A stretch of 64,000 nt of DNA from the NCBI GenBank assembly GCA_903926465.1, contig CAIYJE010000195.1, positions 1-64,000 on the forward strand, in the 5' to 3' direction. The position numbers and the translations under genes are program-made. The stretch comes from an uncultured Planctomycetales bacterium. GTDB taxonomy: Bacteria; Planctomycetota; Planctomycetia; Isosphaerales; Isosphaeraceae. Within the stretch, counting starts at the first letter, position 1, and every line of letters starts with the position of its first letter. Shown here one piece after another: positions 27,008 through 35,280 of this stretch. A model generated the notes under the pieces. That model was not told where the DNA came from. It saw nothing but the letters and a program-made list of their open reading frames with translations, and made no database searches.

Positions 27008-27481
27008 AGAAGCACCGTCGGACTGGCCGGCTTGCCATTTCTCAGGAGCGTAAGAACGGGCGAACAAATGGTGGCCAGGATCACCCAAGACTTGAGCGTC
27101 GGACGTCAAATCCGATCGATCCCAACCAACGCCTGGTTGCGGTTTCAAAACCAGAGCATTTGCCTATTTTGAAACTCAAAGTAGAACAAAAGATATCACA
27201 TCGTAGGCTGGCTCTCGCAATTAGTTCGGGACGGGTAAGAACGCCGTTGCAATCTCTTGACGTGTGCGGATATTACAAAACAAAAAATTGTCCTGGGTCC
27301 ACTTTAAGCCCCACGCCGCCGTTTCCTGTGGCTTTCACGCCTTCCGTTCGACACCCTCAAGCGTCTGACGGTATTCTTGGCTGTGCGAATTGGTAAGAAC
27401 GGTGGATCGCTGACATCACATTCCCTGAATCAGGCTCAACGGCCGTCCTCCAACCTAGATTCTTTTGTTCACCTTGCTGCC

Positions 27482-28402
27482 ATGAACTTTAAAAACGCCA
27501 ATTCCTTACCGATTCTCAATGCAATGTCCCCTCTGCTCGGGGTAGCTCAGCGCAAGCTGAACGAATATCGGCTCGATACCATTGGCACGTTTCACTTCGA
27601 TATTGTGCAAGGCTGCCAGTTGCGCTGCATCGGGTGCCCCAACTCGATCCTGCTGCCCAAGATCGACCACATCACTCCCGAGGCGTTCGATGCCTGCTTG
27701 CGGAATGTGGATGTCAATCGTGTGAAGGTGATGCGGTTATTCAATTTTGGAGAGCCGTTCCTCCACCCCGATCTCAAAGGATTGCTGGAGGTCTTGAAAA
27801 CTCAGACTTGGAAGCGAGACCGCGTGGAGGTTTCGACCAATGCGATGATCTTCGACGAGAAGAAACTTCGCGACGTGATTGGCTCGGGAGTGGTCACGCA
27901 CCTCTTTGTCAGTTGCGACGGTGATGGCACTCCCGCCGAGTTTGAACGGCTCCGACCGCCCGCCAAGTGGCACAAGCTGATCACGTTTCTGGAAGGGGCC
28001 GCTCGGATCAAGCAGGAACTGGGGTCCCCAATCCGCCTGGGCACCCGCAATGTCTGCAACACGACCGAGGGCCGGAATCGCTGGACCGAGTTGTTGCAAC
28101 CACGCGGCTGGGATCCGGAATTTCGCGACTGGCTGGCGCTTCCCAACACCAGTGGCAAACCCTGGGATCGGGACCTCAAGGTCACCAACAAGGTCTGCTG
28201 GCCCATGAGCGGCGTGAACCTGTTCGTCAATGCCCTGGGCGACGTCATCCCCTGCTGCCACTATCCAGACATGGTTCCCATGGGCAACCTCAAGACCCAG
28301 ACGTTCAGCGCCGTGCACCGGGGCGCACTCAGGCGGCAAATGCTCAACCTTTTGAAGACCGACCGCGTGAACGACAAGATCTGCGGGCAATGCGAAGTGT
28401 GA
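27482..28402 (+). CDS. Radical SAM/SPASM-type protein
   Basis: This 306-residue protein has the radical SAM cluster motif C-x3-C-x2-C (CQLRCIGC, Cys45, Cys49, Cys52), then VKVMRLFNFGEPFLHPDLKG (GGE-like region), VEVSTNAMIFDE and a SPASM-like Cys-rich ending (KVCWPMSGVNLFVNALGDVIPCC, then ICGQCEV). Such proteins bind two or more iron-sulfur clusters and carry out radical chemistry, often on peptides or sugars. No precursor peptide was recognised nearby. The neighbours are glycan genes, so a sugar or lipid substrate is possible. The start is uncertain: no good ribosome-binding site precedes 27482, and in-frame upstream codons begin at 27377. Confidence 0.82.
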   Translation: MNFKNANSLPILNAMSPLLGVAQRKLNEYRLDTIGTFHFDIVQGCQLRCIGCPNSILLPKIDHITPEAFDACLRNVDVNRVKVMRLFNFGEPFLHPDLKGLLEVLKTQTWKRDRVEVSTNAMIFDEKKLRDVIGSGVVTHLFVSCDGDGTPAEFERLRPPAKWHKLITFLEGAARIKQELGSPIRLGTRNVCNTTEGRNRWTELLQPRGWDPEFRDWLALPNTSGKPWDRDLKVTNKVCWPMSGVNLFVNALGDVIPCCHYPDMVPMGNLKTQTFSAVHRGALRRQMLNLLKTDRVNDKICGQCEV

Positions 28403-28584
28403 TAGACTTATCCAGTTGCGAACCCACCCACTGGCTCCACATCGGTACGAGCGGGCTGTTGGTTGCAGGTTGGGAAATCCTGTGCTAGAGCGTTGACAGG
28501 CAGGCCCCTGGTCCTGCGCCTCCTTGATCGCCTCAACCGACCGACCGATGTCGCTGAGACGGCGGTTTTCTGGGAGCTCTCGCC

Positions 28585-29679
28585 GTGTTGTCTGGATCGT
28601 TTCTCAGCGGTTGCACCGCACGTGACTGGGCCGCCATCTTGCGTGAAAACCGCGGACGCGTGCACCTTCCGTTCTTCCCCCGCGCTGCCGCCATCAGCCT
28701 GGAAACCGTGGCCACCTCGCTGTTGGCCAGCGTGGAACCCAACCCCCAACTCACCGCACCGCAGCAGGCACTCTGGGACCAGACCATCTTCGTGCTGGGC
28801 CTGCCCCGCAGTGGAACCACCCTGCTGCAGAATTGGCTTGCCGCCAATCCCGAGCTGACCTACCCCACCCGGCTAGATTGCTTCAATCCCCATACCTTCC
28901 TCACTCTGCGTCGCCTGGGCCTGGGGCGGCTCCTGGGCCAGATTCCTGCCCGGAAACGGTCGCTCGACAATGTGAAGATGGGCTGGTCGAGCCCCGACGA
29001 GGACGAGTTCGCCCTGACGGTATTGGCTGCCGCGGGACCCTGGCTGGGGGTCGTCTTTGGAGAACGCCGCGATCACTACCGGGAACAGTGCCCCCTCAAC
29101 CCCCGCTGGCAAGGAGCCCCACGCTGGAAGGCCGCGCTGGAACGGTTCACCAGGAAACTGGTGTGGCTCCACAATCAACCGCTGGTGCTGAAGTCACCAC
29201 TGCACACCATGCGCATCCCCGACATTCTTGAGGTTTTCCCACAAGCCCGGTTTGTCACGATCTTTCGCCACCCCCACGAACAATGCCGCTCGACGATGTC
29301 GGTGGCCAGACAGAAATCCATCTGGCCCGCGCTCCAGACCTACCGCCCCGAAGAACGCGAATACTTTGAATACAATCAGCGAATCCTGGACCGTTACTTC
29401 GAGACCCGGAACCTGATCCCCTCAGCAAACCTCGTGGAAGTAACCTACGAAAGCCTGGTGGCATCCCCGGCCGAGACCCTGCGGCAAATTCATGAAAAGC
29501 TGGGCCTTCCCGGCCTGCAAACCCTGCTGGAACGGGTGGCCCATGACAACTCCCACCGCGAATACCAAAAGAACCAGCACCAGGAATTGACCCCAGACGA
29601 ACGGGAACGGGCCCTGAAGCTTTCTCAGCCCTTACTCAAGGCGGGGTTTTATCCCGAGTTCCTGGCTGACAATCTCTGA
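28585..29679 (+). CDS. Sulfotransferase family protein
   Basis: This 364-residue protein carries IFVLGLPRSGTTLLQNWLAA (5'-PSB loop for PAPS binding, about residues 71-90) and later FVTIFRHPHEQCRSTMSVARQ, matching the 3'-phosphate-binding region (R-x-P-x-x-x-x-x-S). The ending (LVEVTYESLVASPAETLRQIHEKLGLPG) is typical of sulfotransferase_3-type proteins. The GTG start is supported by GGGAG eight bases upstream. It could sulfate a glycan or small molecule made by the neighbouring cluster. It is downstream of the radical SAM gene on the same strand, with 182 bases between. Confidence 0.85.
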   Translation: MLSGSFLSGCTARDWAAILRENRGRVHLPFFPRAAAISLETVATSLLASVEPNPQLTAPQQALWDQTIFVLGLPRSGTTLLQNWLAANPELTYPTRLDCFNPHTFLTLRRLGLGRLLGQIPARKRSLDNVKMGWSSPDEDEFALTVLAAAGPWLGVVFGERRDHYREQCPLNPRWQGAPRWKAALERFTRKLVWLHNQPLVLKSPLHTMRIPDILEVFPQARFVTIFRHPHEQCRSTMSVARQKSIWPALQTYRPEEREYFEYNQRILDRYFETRNLIPSANLVEVTYESLVASPAETLRQIHEKLGLPGLQTLLERVAHDNSHREYQKNQHQELTPDERERALKLSQPLLKAGFYPEFLADNL

Positions 29680-29698
29680 AAACATGGCTGTCCATGGG

Positions 29699-29732
29699 GT
29701 CCATTCTTATCCAGAGATTCTTGGTCCTGAGG
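29699..29732. repeat. Partial copy of dispersed repeat (right flank only), copy E
   Basis: GTCCATTCTTATCC followed by AGAGATTCTTGGT (29699-29725) matches 24 of 27 bases with 30704-30730, the right end of hairpin-repeat copy C, in the same orientation. Both continue into CCTGAGG, the longer copy with an extra ~15 bases between. Confidence 0.6.
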
Positions 29733-29758
29733 AAAGTGCCCAATTCCTTGCGCGGGCC

Positions 29759-30319
29759 TCACCATGCGAAGCTCAAACATGATTCAAGGCGTCCAGCGGT
29801 GGCCTTGGCCCTGCCCAGGGCCACCACACCGCCGACCATCGCCAGCAGGCCGGCCATCACCATGGTCCCTGGCTCGGGCACGGCCGAGGCCGTCACCGTG
29901 ATCGTGCCACCCTGGAGCGTCAGTGGCAGGATCTCGCTCGGCAAACCGTCATAAATCTGGGTCCCGTCTATGCTGAAGGTGAGTGCGATCGGAACTCCAG
30001 CCGGCGTGGACGAGGCCAGCGTGTATAGCACGTGCGCTAAACCCACGGTAACGCCCGCGCCCACCGTCTGTGTTCCCGAGTTCAAATAATCGGAAAGCGT
30101 CAGGGTGTAACCCGAGATCGTGCCCAGTGGCCCATTTTGCACGGTCCCAAAAATGTAGCCGGGCGTGGTGCTGCCATCCGCCCCGTTGAAGGTCAGCCCG
30201 CCATTACTGGCCACTTCCACAATGGTATTGAACGAACTGATCTCCACGCTGTTAGTGGCATCATCATTCGTGAGCAGTAAGTCGAACGTACCACTGCCGC
30301 TGGAAGGTCGCTCGGCCAT
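29759..30319 (-). pseudogene. 5'-truncated PEP-CTERM protein gene
   Basis: The C-terminus is a clear PEP-CTERM sorting signal: VPEPGTMVMAGLLAMVGGVVALGRAKAT, with the VPEP motif, a hydrophobic helix and basic residues. The preceding part (GSGTFDLLLTNDDATNSVEISSFN onward) reads like the usual beta-sandwich body. The N-terminus lacks any signal peptide: from the first ATG at 30319 only MAERPSS precedes the domain. PEP-CTERM proteins need export, so the front of the gene appears lost at a junction near 30300-30320, where the opposite strand carries a TPR fragment. It is most likely a remnant. No exosortase gene is in the window. Confidence 0.6.
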
Positions 30320-30584
30320 GGTGATCGAGCAAATTCTGACCGTGCGCCGGGGCCTGGCCACACTGCTGGCCGCGCAGGGAGATCACGCCGCTGCGGCCGC
30401 TGAACTGGAGAAAGCGTTGGCGTTGGCCCCCGCCGACCAGCGACCCGCGTTGCTCATGCGACTGGCTTGCGAACAACGGGCAAACGGCCAGGTTGTGGCG
30501 GCCCGTGCCTCTGCAGGGCAAGCACTCAACGACCCAGCCTCTCGGGACCAGGCCCTGGAATTTCTGAACCGTCTTGACCCCTGA
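30318..30584 (+). pseudogene. Short TPR protein or C-terminal TPR fragment
   Basis: This 88-codon frame encodes two TPR-like helical hairpins (GLATLLAAQGDHAAAAAELEKALALAP and LMRLACEQRANGQVVAARASAGQAL) and ends normally. ATG 30318 has GGAAGG ten bases upstream, so a small expressed protein is possible. It reads more like the tail of a larger TPR enzyme. It abuts, head to head, the truncated PEP-CTERM gene on the other strand, so both are best read as pieces joined by a rearrangement. Confidence 0.45.
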
Positions 30585-30626
30585 TTGGCCTGGTCCATGG
30601 AGGACCACCGCGAAGCGGTTTCGGAT

Positions 30627-30730
30627 TTTATGGACGGTATGGACACGGAGGAAGCCTGGTCTGGTCTGGTCTGGTCTGGCTTTGGGTCCATTCCGTCCAT
30701 TCCGTCCATTTTTATCCTGCGATTCTTGGT
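30627..30730. repeat. TGGACGGAATGGAC-type hairpin repeat, copy C, with CTGGT tract
   Basis: The left arm TATGGACGGTATGGAC (about 30629-30644) and right arm GGTCCATTCCGTCCATTCCGTCCATT (30685-30710) are inverse complements. Between them lies a pentamer tract with four perfect CTGGT units (30656-30675) and a fifth CTGGC. The right flank TTTTATCC...GATTCTTGGT is shared with the partial copy at 29699-29725. The element runs to within about ten bases of the OGT gene end. Confidence 0.65.
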
Positions 30731-30739
30731 TTTGATCTC

Positions 30740-32623
30740 TTAGGACCTGAGGTGCGGCACTGAGGATGTGGTCCCCTTCTCCACCATCGCCCGCAGCGTT
30801 TGGCCAAAATCTTGGGCAAACCCCGCTTCGTTCCGCAACCGACTTTGGGCCAGTTGGTCACGCATCCCCAGCCGAACCTGGTTCAGGTGCTGGATGTCGC
30901 TGGCCAGCCCCACGGCTAGATTAATATATGCGTCTGGATCAACGGCAATCCACTCGGGCCGGCCCAAGCTCTTGAGAATGCTCACACCCATCCGGCCCAC
31001 CGACCGGTTTCCCAACAGAGTCACCACAGGAACACCCATCCACAGGGCATCGCAGGTGGTGGCCCCGCCGTTATACGGAAACGGGTCGAGTGCAATATCA
31101 ATATCCCGGTACGTGCTCAGGTGCTGATTATTGTGCGAGTAGGGGTGCATGTCGATTCGTTCAATGTCTATTCCAAACGCCTCGAACAGGCCCCGGAAAT
31201 AGCCGGTGGTGCCGGGATCGACAAACAGTTTGGCCTGCATGATCAGACGGCTGTGGGGCACGCGCTCAAGAATGGCGGCCCAGGTTCGGATGGTGGCCAC
31301 CGACAGCTTGCGGACGTTGTTGAGGGAACCGAACGTGACGTGCCCCCGCGTCAGCGCAGGCGTGGCGACAACCGCCGGTGCCTTGGCTTCTGGACGGAAC
31401 GTGAACTGGCTGCCGCTGAGGTAGGCCAGCGCTTCGGTATGAACCTCGGCACTTTCCGGTTCGGGATCGGTCCAGCGATCGGTGATCCGGAAATCAATGG
31501 CCGGGGAACCGGTGGTGGCCATGTAGCCAAGCCAGGTGGCAATGCAAGGCGCAGGTCGCAAGGCCAGCATTTCCATGCGCTGACCATCGGTATGACCGTT
31601 GAGGTCGACCAGAAGGTCCAGGTGATCTTCGCGGATCAGGTTGGCGGCCGCTTGATCAGAGACACCGGTGATCTCTCGCCAGGTCAGCGGTAACGACCGA
31701 ATGAACCCGGTCACGTGGTCAGACTGGGTCTGGTTGGCATAGCAAAACACCTCGAATTGCTGGCGGTCCAGGTGTTCCAGCATCGGTGTTACGAACATCG
31801 CCATGGCATGATTGCGGAAATCGGCCGACAGAAAACCGACGCGAATCTTGCCGTCGCTGACATCGCGAGGAACCGGCCGGGGCGCGAGCTGGTCTACCTG
31901 TTTCGCGCCATAACGCTGGTGCTGCTGGTAAATTTGCTCGTTAGTGAGTTGCTCCAAAAACAGCAGGTTGAACAGGCGTCCGCCACCGGCGTTATGGCGT
32001 GCGTCTGGATGATCGGGCTGAATTTTCAAAACCTCGTCGTAACAGCGGTCGGCTTCTCGGATCCTGCCCAGATCGATCAGCGCGCAGCCCAAATTATTCC
32101 AGGCCCCCACATGCCGGCCATCGATGGCCAAGGCCTTGCGGGCCGCGGTTTCGGCCTCCGTAACTATACCCATGATCCGCAGGCTGTTTGAGAGATTGGC
32201 CCAGGCATTGGCGTACCGCTCATCCAGGGCCAGGGCTTCCCGGTAGCAGGTGCACGCCCTGCCATGGTCGCCGGTGGTCTGAATGGCGTTCCCCTGGTTG
32301 TTGAGCAGCCTGGCCAGTTCGGTGACCGCGTTGGGGGCGGGGCGGGGCCCAAGCCGGCTCCTTCGGATGGTGATCAGAGTGACATACGATGGTAAGAATT
32401 GCGGCCAGCGATTGAGTACCTCATAAAACCAGCGTTCGGCCTCAACCGTCTCACCCAGGTCGGTCAGAATCTGGGCCCAGTTGTGCCAGAGATGGGGATG
32501 GGGCGGAACCTGGTTGAGCGCCGGGGCCAGCAGGTTCTTGGCCTCTTGCAACCGCCCCTGCCCCGCCAGTTGACCGGCCTGTGAAGCGAGCCCGATGATC
32601 TCTGCTTCCGTCGTCTGTGCCAT
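30740..32623 (-). CDS. TPR-containing O-GlcNAc transferase-like protein (GT41)
   Basis: This 627-residue protein has an N-terminal TPR solenoid (about 1-235; units such as LARLLNNQGNAIQTTGDHGRA and NLGCALIDLGRIREADRCYD) and a GT41 catalytic region. The catalytic signs are IRVGFLSADFRNHAMAMFV, DLLVDLNGHTDGQRMEMLALRPAPCIATWLGY, VTFGSLNNVRKLSVATIRTWAAIL, RLIMQAK, DIALDPFPYNGGATTCDALWMGVPVVTL. This is the order in eukaryotic OGT and bacterial SPINDLY-like proteins, which glycosylate proteins on Ser/Thr. GAGGCGAG lies just before the ATG. Targets are unknown. A remnant of a second such N-terminus lies at 35151-35245. Confidence 0.88.
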   Translation of the reverse strand: MAQTTEAEIIGLASQAGQLAGQGRLQEAKNLLAPALNQVPPHPHLWHNWAQILTDLGETVEAERWFYEVLNRWPQFLPSYVTLITIRRSRLGPRPAPNAVTELARLLNNQGNAIQTTGDHGRACTCYREALALDERYANAWANLSNSLRIMGIVTEAETAARKALAIDGRHVGAWNNLGCALIDLGRIREADRCYDEVLKIQPDHPDARHNAGGGRLFNLLFLEQLTNEQIYQQHQRYGAKQVDQLAPRPVPRDVSDGKIRVGFLSADFRNHAMAMFVTPMLEHLDRQQFEVFCYANQTQSDHVTGFIRSLPLTWREITGVSDQAAANLIREDHLDLLVDLNGHTDGQRMEMLALRPAPCIATWLGYMATTGSPAIDFRITDRWTDPEPESAEVHTEALAYLSGSQFTFRPEAKAPAVVATPALTRGHVTFGSLNNVRKLSVATIRTWAAILERVPHSRLIMQAKLFVDPGTTGYFRGLFEAFGIDIERIDMHPYSHNNQHLSTYRDIDIALDPFPYNGGATTCDALWMGVPVVTLLGNRSVGRMGVSILKSLGRPEWIAVDPDAYINLAVGLASDIQHLNQVRLGMRDQLAQSRLRNEAGFAQDFGQTLRAMVEKGTTSSVPHLRS

Positions 32624-33012
32624 GAAACTCGCCTCTGTTTGCAGATCGTGCCCTCACCTGGGGGACCCTCTGATCTTAACAACCTGGTCTGGAGGATTTC
32701 CTCTCAGTCTGGAGTTTGTGGGCAAAAAACTGAGGGGAAGATCTTCAGTCTGCGTCAGCATTCCGCGGAATTCCGTCCACCATCGGCCCTGGGCTGTTTT
32801 CCGGCGTTACGGTCCAAATTACGGATCGGCTCAAGAATACTTGCTGATACCGACGGATTCTCGTTAACCTCCGTGGGCTCTTGAGCTTTGAATCGCGATC
32901 GCTCCCATCGGCCGATCCTCGTGGATCAGGCCCGCTCCGCTCTGTGTGCCAGGTTGAGCGGTTGGGCTTCTCGGATATTGGAACAATCACCTGCCGGCAT
33001 TCGAAGAATGGA
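32624..33012. other. Divergent intergenic region
   Basis: About 390 bases lie between the OGT gene (minus) and the spermidine-synthase-like gene (plus). The frame of the latter is open from 32881, but its first 44 codons lack family character. No defined regulatory site was recognised. Confidence 0.4.
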
Positions 33013-35154
33013 ATGATGACAAAAAATCCAGGCGATCAGCACGCATTTTCCAAAACCAAGACTGTGCCTGGTGAAGCGATGCCTGCGGTTGCCCCCAGTG
33101 GGTTCGGCTGGATTTTCGCCCTGGCGATCCTGACCGGCGCGTTCTTGCTGTTCCAGGTTCAACCCCTGATCTGCAAGTTCATCCTGCCCTGGTTTGGAGG
33201 TGGGCCCGCAGTCTGGACCACCTGCATGCTGTTCTTCCAAACATTTCTGTTTGCGGGCTATGCCTACGCCCACTTCACGGCAAGGGTCTTGAACCCCCGC
33301 ATGCAGGGGATTTTGCACATCGCCTTGATTGCAGCGGCCATCCTCTGCCTACCAATCTTACCGTCCGCAGCCTGGCGGCCCACGGCAGCAGGTGACCCCG
33401 TCTGGCGGATCCTGATTCTGCTCTGCAGTTGCGTGGGCCTGCCCTACCTGGTCCTTGCCTCCACCGGACCACTCGTTCAGTCTTGGTACGCACAAGCCTT
33501 CCCAGGCCGATCTCCCTATCGACTCTACGCACTCTCAAACCTGGGCTCGCTGGTGGCGCTGGTCAGTTATCCGTTCATCTTCGAGCCGAACTGGACTCTC
33601 AAAACGCAGTCCACGGCGTGGTCACTCGTTTTTGGAGTGTATGCAACCTTCTGCGGAGCCTGCGCGGTGTGGGTCATTACACACCGGCCACCAGCCAGAA
33701 CCGTTGACACCCTGGAATCGAATGGGTTCAACGAGGGTACGCCGTCTTGGCTTCGACGCCTGTCCTGGGTTGCACTACCAGCCGTGGCGTCACTCATGCT
33801 TCTGGCGGCGACAAATCATGTTTGTTCCGATGTCGCCCCAATGCCGTTCCTGTGGGTTGTGCCACTCGCCCTCTATCTGCTGACATTCGTGATCGCTTTT
33901 GACCATGAACGCTGGTACCTGCCCAAGCTTTTCGCAATTCTGACCCTCATCACCATTCTTGGTCCTAGTCTGTTTTCCAGCTTTTCGTTGGAGATTCCAG
34001 GGTTGGAGTCTAGCTTGGCCGGTGAAATTGTTCTGATCTTCACCACGCTCTTCCTGGTGGCCATGGTTTGTCACGGAGAGCTTGTGTTGCGTCGCCCAGG
34101 ATCAAAACATCTGACGGAGTTTTATTTATCAATTTCGGCCGGTGGTGCGCTCGGGGGGGTGTTTGTCAGTCTGGTGGCTCCTCACATATTCACAAGTTAC
34201 TTTGAGTGGCCGATTGCACTGGCCGTGGGCCTGATCATTGCCTCTTGGATTTTGATACGCCGCCTGAACAGCAAAAAGCTTCGCCTCATTGGTGCTGGAC
34301 TTGCTGTGGTTTGTTCCGCTCTCGTCGTTTCCATGAACACCGAACAAGACAGGCCAATTGCTCGAGCCCGGAATTTTTACGGGGTTACCGAAGTCTTTGA
34401 AAATCGAAATCCGAGCGAGCCCGAACATTCCAATACGTCACTGGTGGTGGAAGGGGTGAACCACGGTCGACAGCTTCTCGATCCTGCGAAACGCCAACTT
34501 CCTCTGGCCTACTATGGGCCAGAAACGGGAGTCGGTCGGGCGTTTGCCTACCTCTCCAAACGTGACCAACCGCTGCGGATTGGTGTGGTTGGAATGGGAA
34601 TTGGCACGCTTGCGACCTACGCAAAACCAGGCGATCTCTTGAAGTTCTATGAGATTAACCCGGACGTCCTTCGATTTGCCGAGAAGAATTTTACCTATCT
34701 GAAAGACTGCAAGGGCCAACTTGAGATCGTGATGGGTGATGCCCGGCTCTCTCTGGAACGCGAGGATTCCAACCAGTTTGACATCCTGGTTCTTGACGCC
34801 TTTTCAGGGCACTCGGTTCCCACCCACTTGCTCACGCGTGAGTCGGTGGAGATTTACCTCAGGCATCTCAAGCCTGATGGCATCCTGGCGTTCCACGTGA
34901 CCAACACGTTCCTGGAACTGACGCCCATTGTGGTTCGCCTCGCTGATGAGTTTGGACTCCGCGCCGGAATGGTTGAAACCAAGCTAGACCGAGCTCAGTT
35001 CAAGTGGCGAACGGTGTACGTGCTTGTCAGTCGAGAGGCTTCGCTCTATCAAAGTGTGGAAACCGACCCGTTGAAATCCGCAGAGAGTCGGGCTCCACTC
35101 TGGACTGACGGGTTCAACGATCTCTTCAGTGTTCTGGCCCAGGGGCGAGATTAA
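33013..35154 (+). CDS. Membrane-fused spermidine-synthase-like protein
   Basis: This 713-residue protein has an N-terminal membrane half with ~10-12 helices, starting FALAILTGAFLLFQVQPLICKFILPWFGGGPAVWTT, a recognisable opening of 'fused MFS/spermidine synthase' proteins. A soluble C-terminal half (about 480-713) resembles the SpeE Rossmann fold: RIGVVGMGIGTLATYA (glycine-rich), KFYEINPDVLRFA, IVMGDARLSL and FDILVLDAFSGHSVPTHLLT. The known members have no settled substrate, and polyamine synthesis should not be assumed. The start at 33013 is the first ATG near the domain; the ribosome-binding site is weak. Confidence 0.85.
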   Translation: MMTKNPGDQHAFSKTKTVPGEAMPAVAPSGFGWIFALAILTGAFLLFQVQPLICKFILPWFGGGPAVWTTCMLFFQTFLFAGYAYAHFTARVLNPRMQGILHIALIAAAILCLPILPSAAWRPTAAGDPVWRILILLCSCVGLPYLVLASTGPLVQSWYAQAFPGRSPYRLYALSNLGSLVALVSYPFIFEPNWTLKTQSTAWSLVFGVYATFCGACAVWVITHRPPARTVDTLESNGFNEGTPSWLRRLSWVALPAVASLMLLAATNHVCSDVAPMPFLWVVPLALYLLTFVIAFDHERWYLPKLFAILTLITILGPSLFSSFSLEIPGLESSLAGEIVLIFTTLFLVAMVCHGELVLRRPGSKHLTEFYLSISAGGALGGVFVSLVAPHIFTSYFEWPIALAVGLIIASWILIRRLNSKKLRLIGAGLAVVCSALVVSMNTEQDRPIARARNFYGVTEVFENRNPSEPEHSNTSLVVEGVNHGRQLLDPAKRQLPLAYYGPETGVGRAFAYLSKRDQPLRIGVVGMGIGTLATYAKPGDLLKFYEINPDVLRFAEKNFTYLKDCKGQLEIVMGDARLSLEREDSNQFDILVLDAFSGHSVPTHLLTRESVEIYLRHLKPDGILAFHVTNTFLELTPIVVRLADEFGLRAGMVETKLDRAQFKWRTVYVLVSREASLYQSVETDPLKSAESRAPLWTDGFNDLFSVLAQGRD

Positions 35155-35245
35155 CGCCGCTTCTCCTGCCCAGCCAGTGGACCGACCCGTGAACCCAGCA
35201 CGAGCGACTGGGCTTCCATCGTCTGTGCCTGGGAACGCGCCTCGC
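35151..35245 (-). pseudogene. Remnant of an OGT-like gene N-terminus
   Basis: Read on the minus strand, this segment gives AQTMEAQSLVLGSRVGPLAGQ, which aligns in frame with AQTTEAEIIGLASQAGQLAGQ at the start of the TPR-OGT gene at 30740-32623. The DNA is also similar over about 70 bases (shared GTCTGTGCC, GACCG and GCCAGT blocks). The start codon position now reads CAG, and the frame runs into a stop after about 25 residues, overlapping the stop of the plus-strand gene ending at 35154. It looks like a leftover from a duplication. Confidence 0.6.
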
Positions 35246-35280
35246 ATGTTGCCCTTTGTGAAAATTCAAGGAGCCATCGC

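Noticed and set aside
32881-33012. N-terminal extension of the spermidine-synthase-like protein
   Set aside because: The 44 residues before 33013 show no family character and no ribosome-binding site precedes them.
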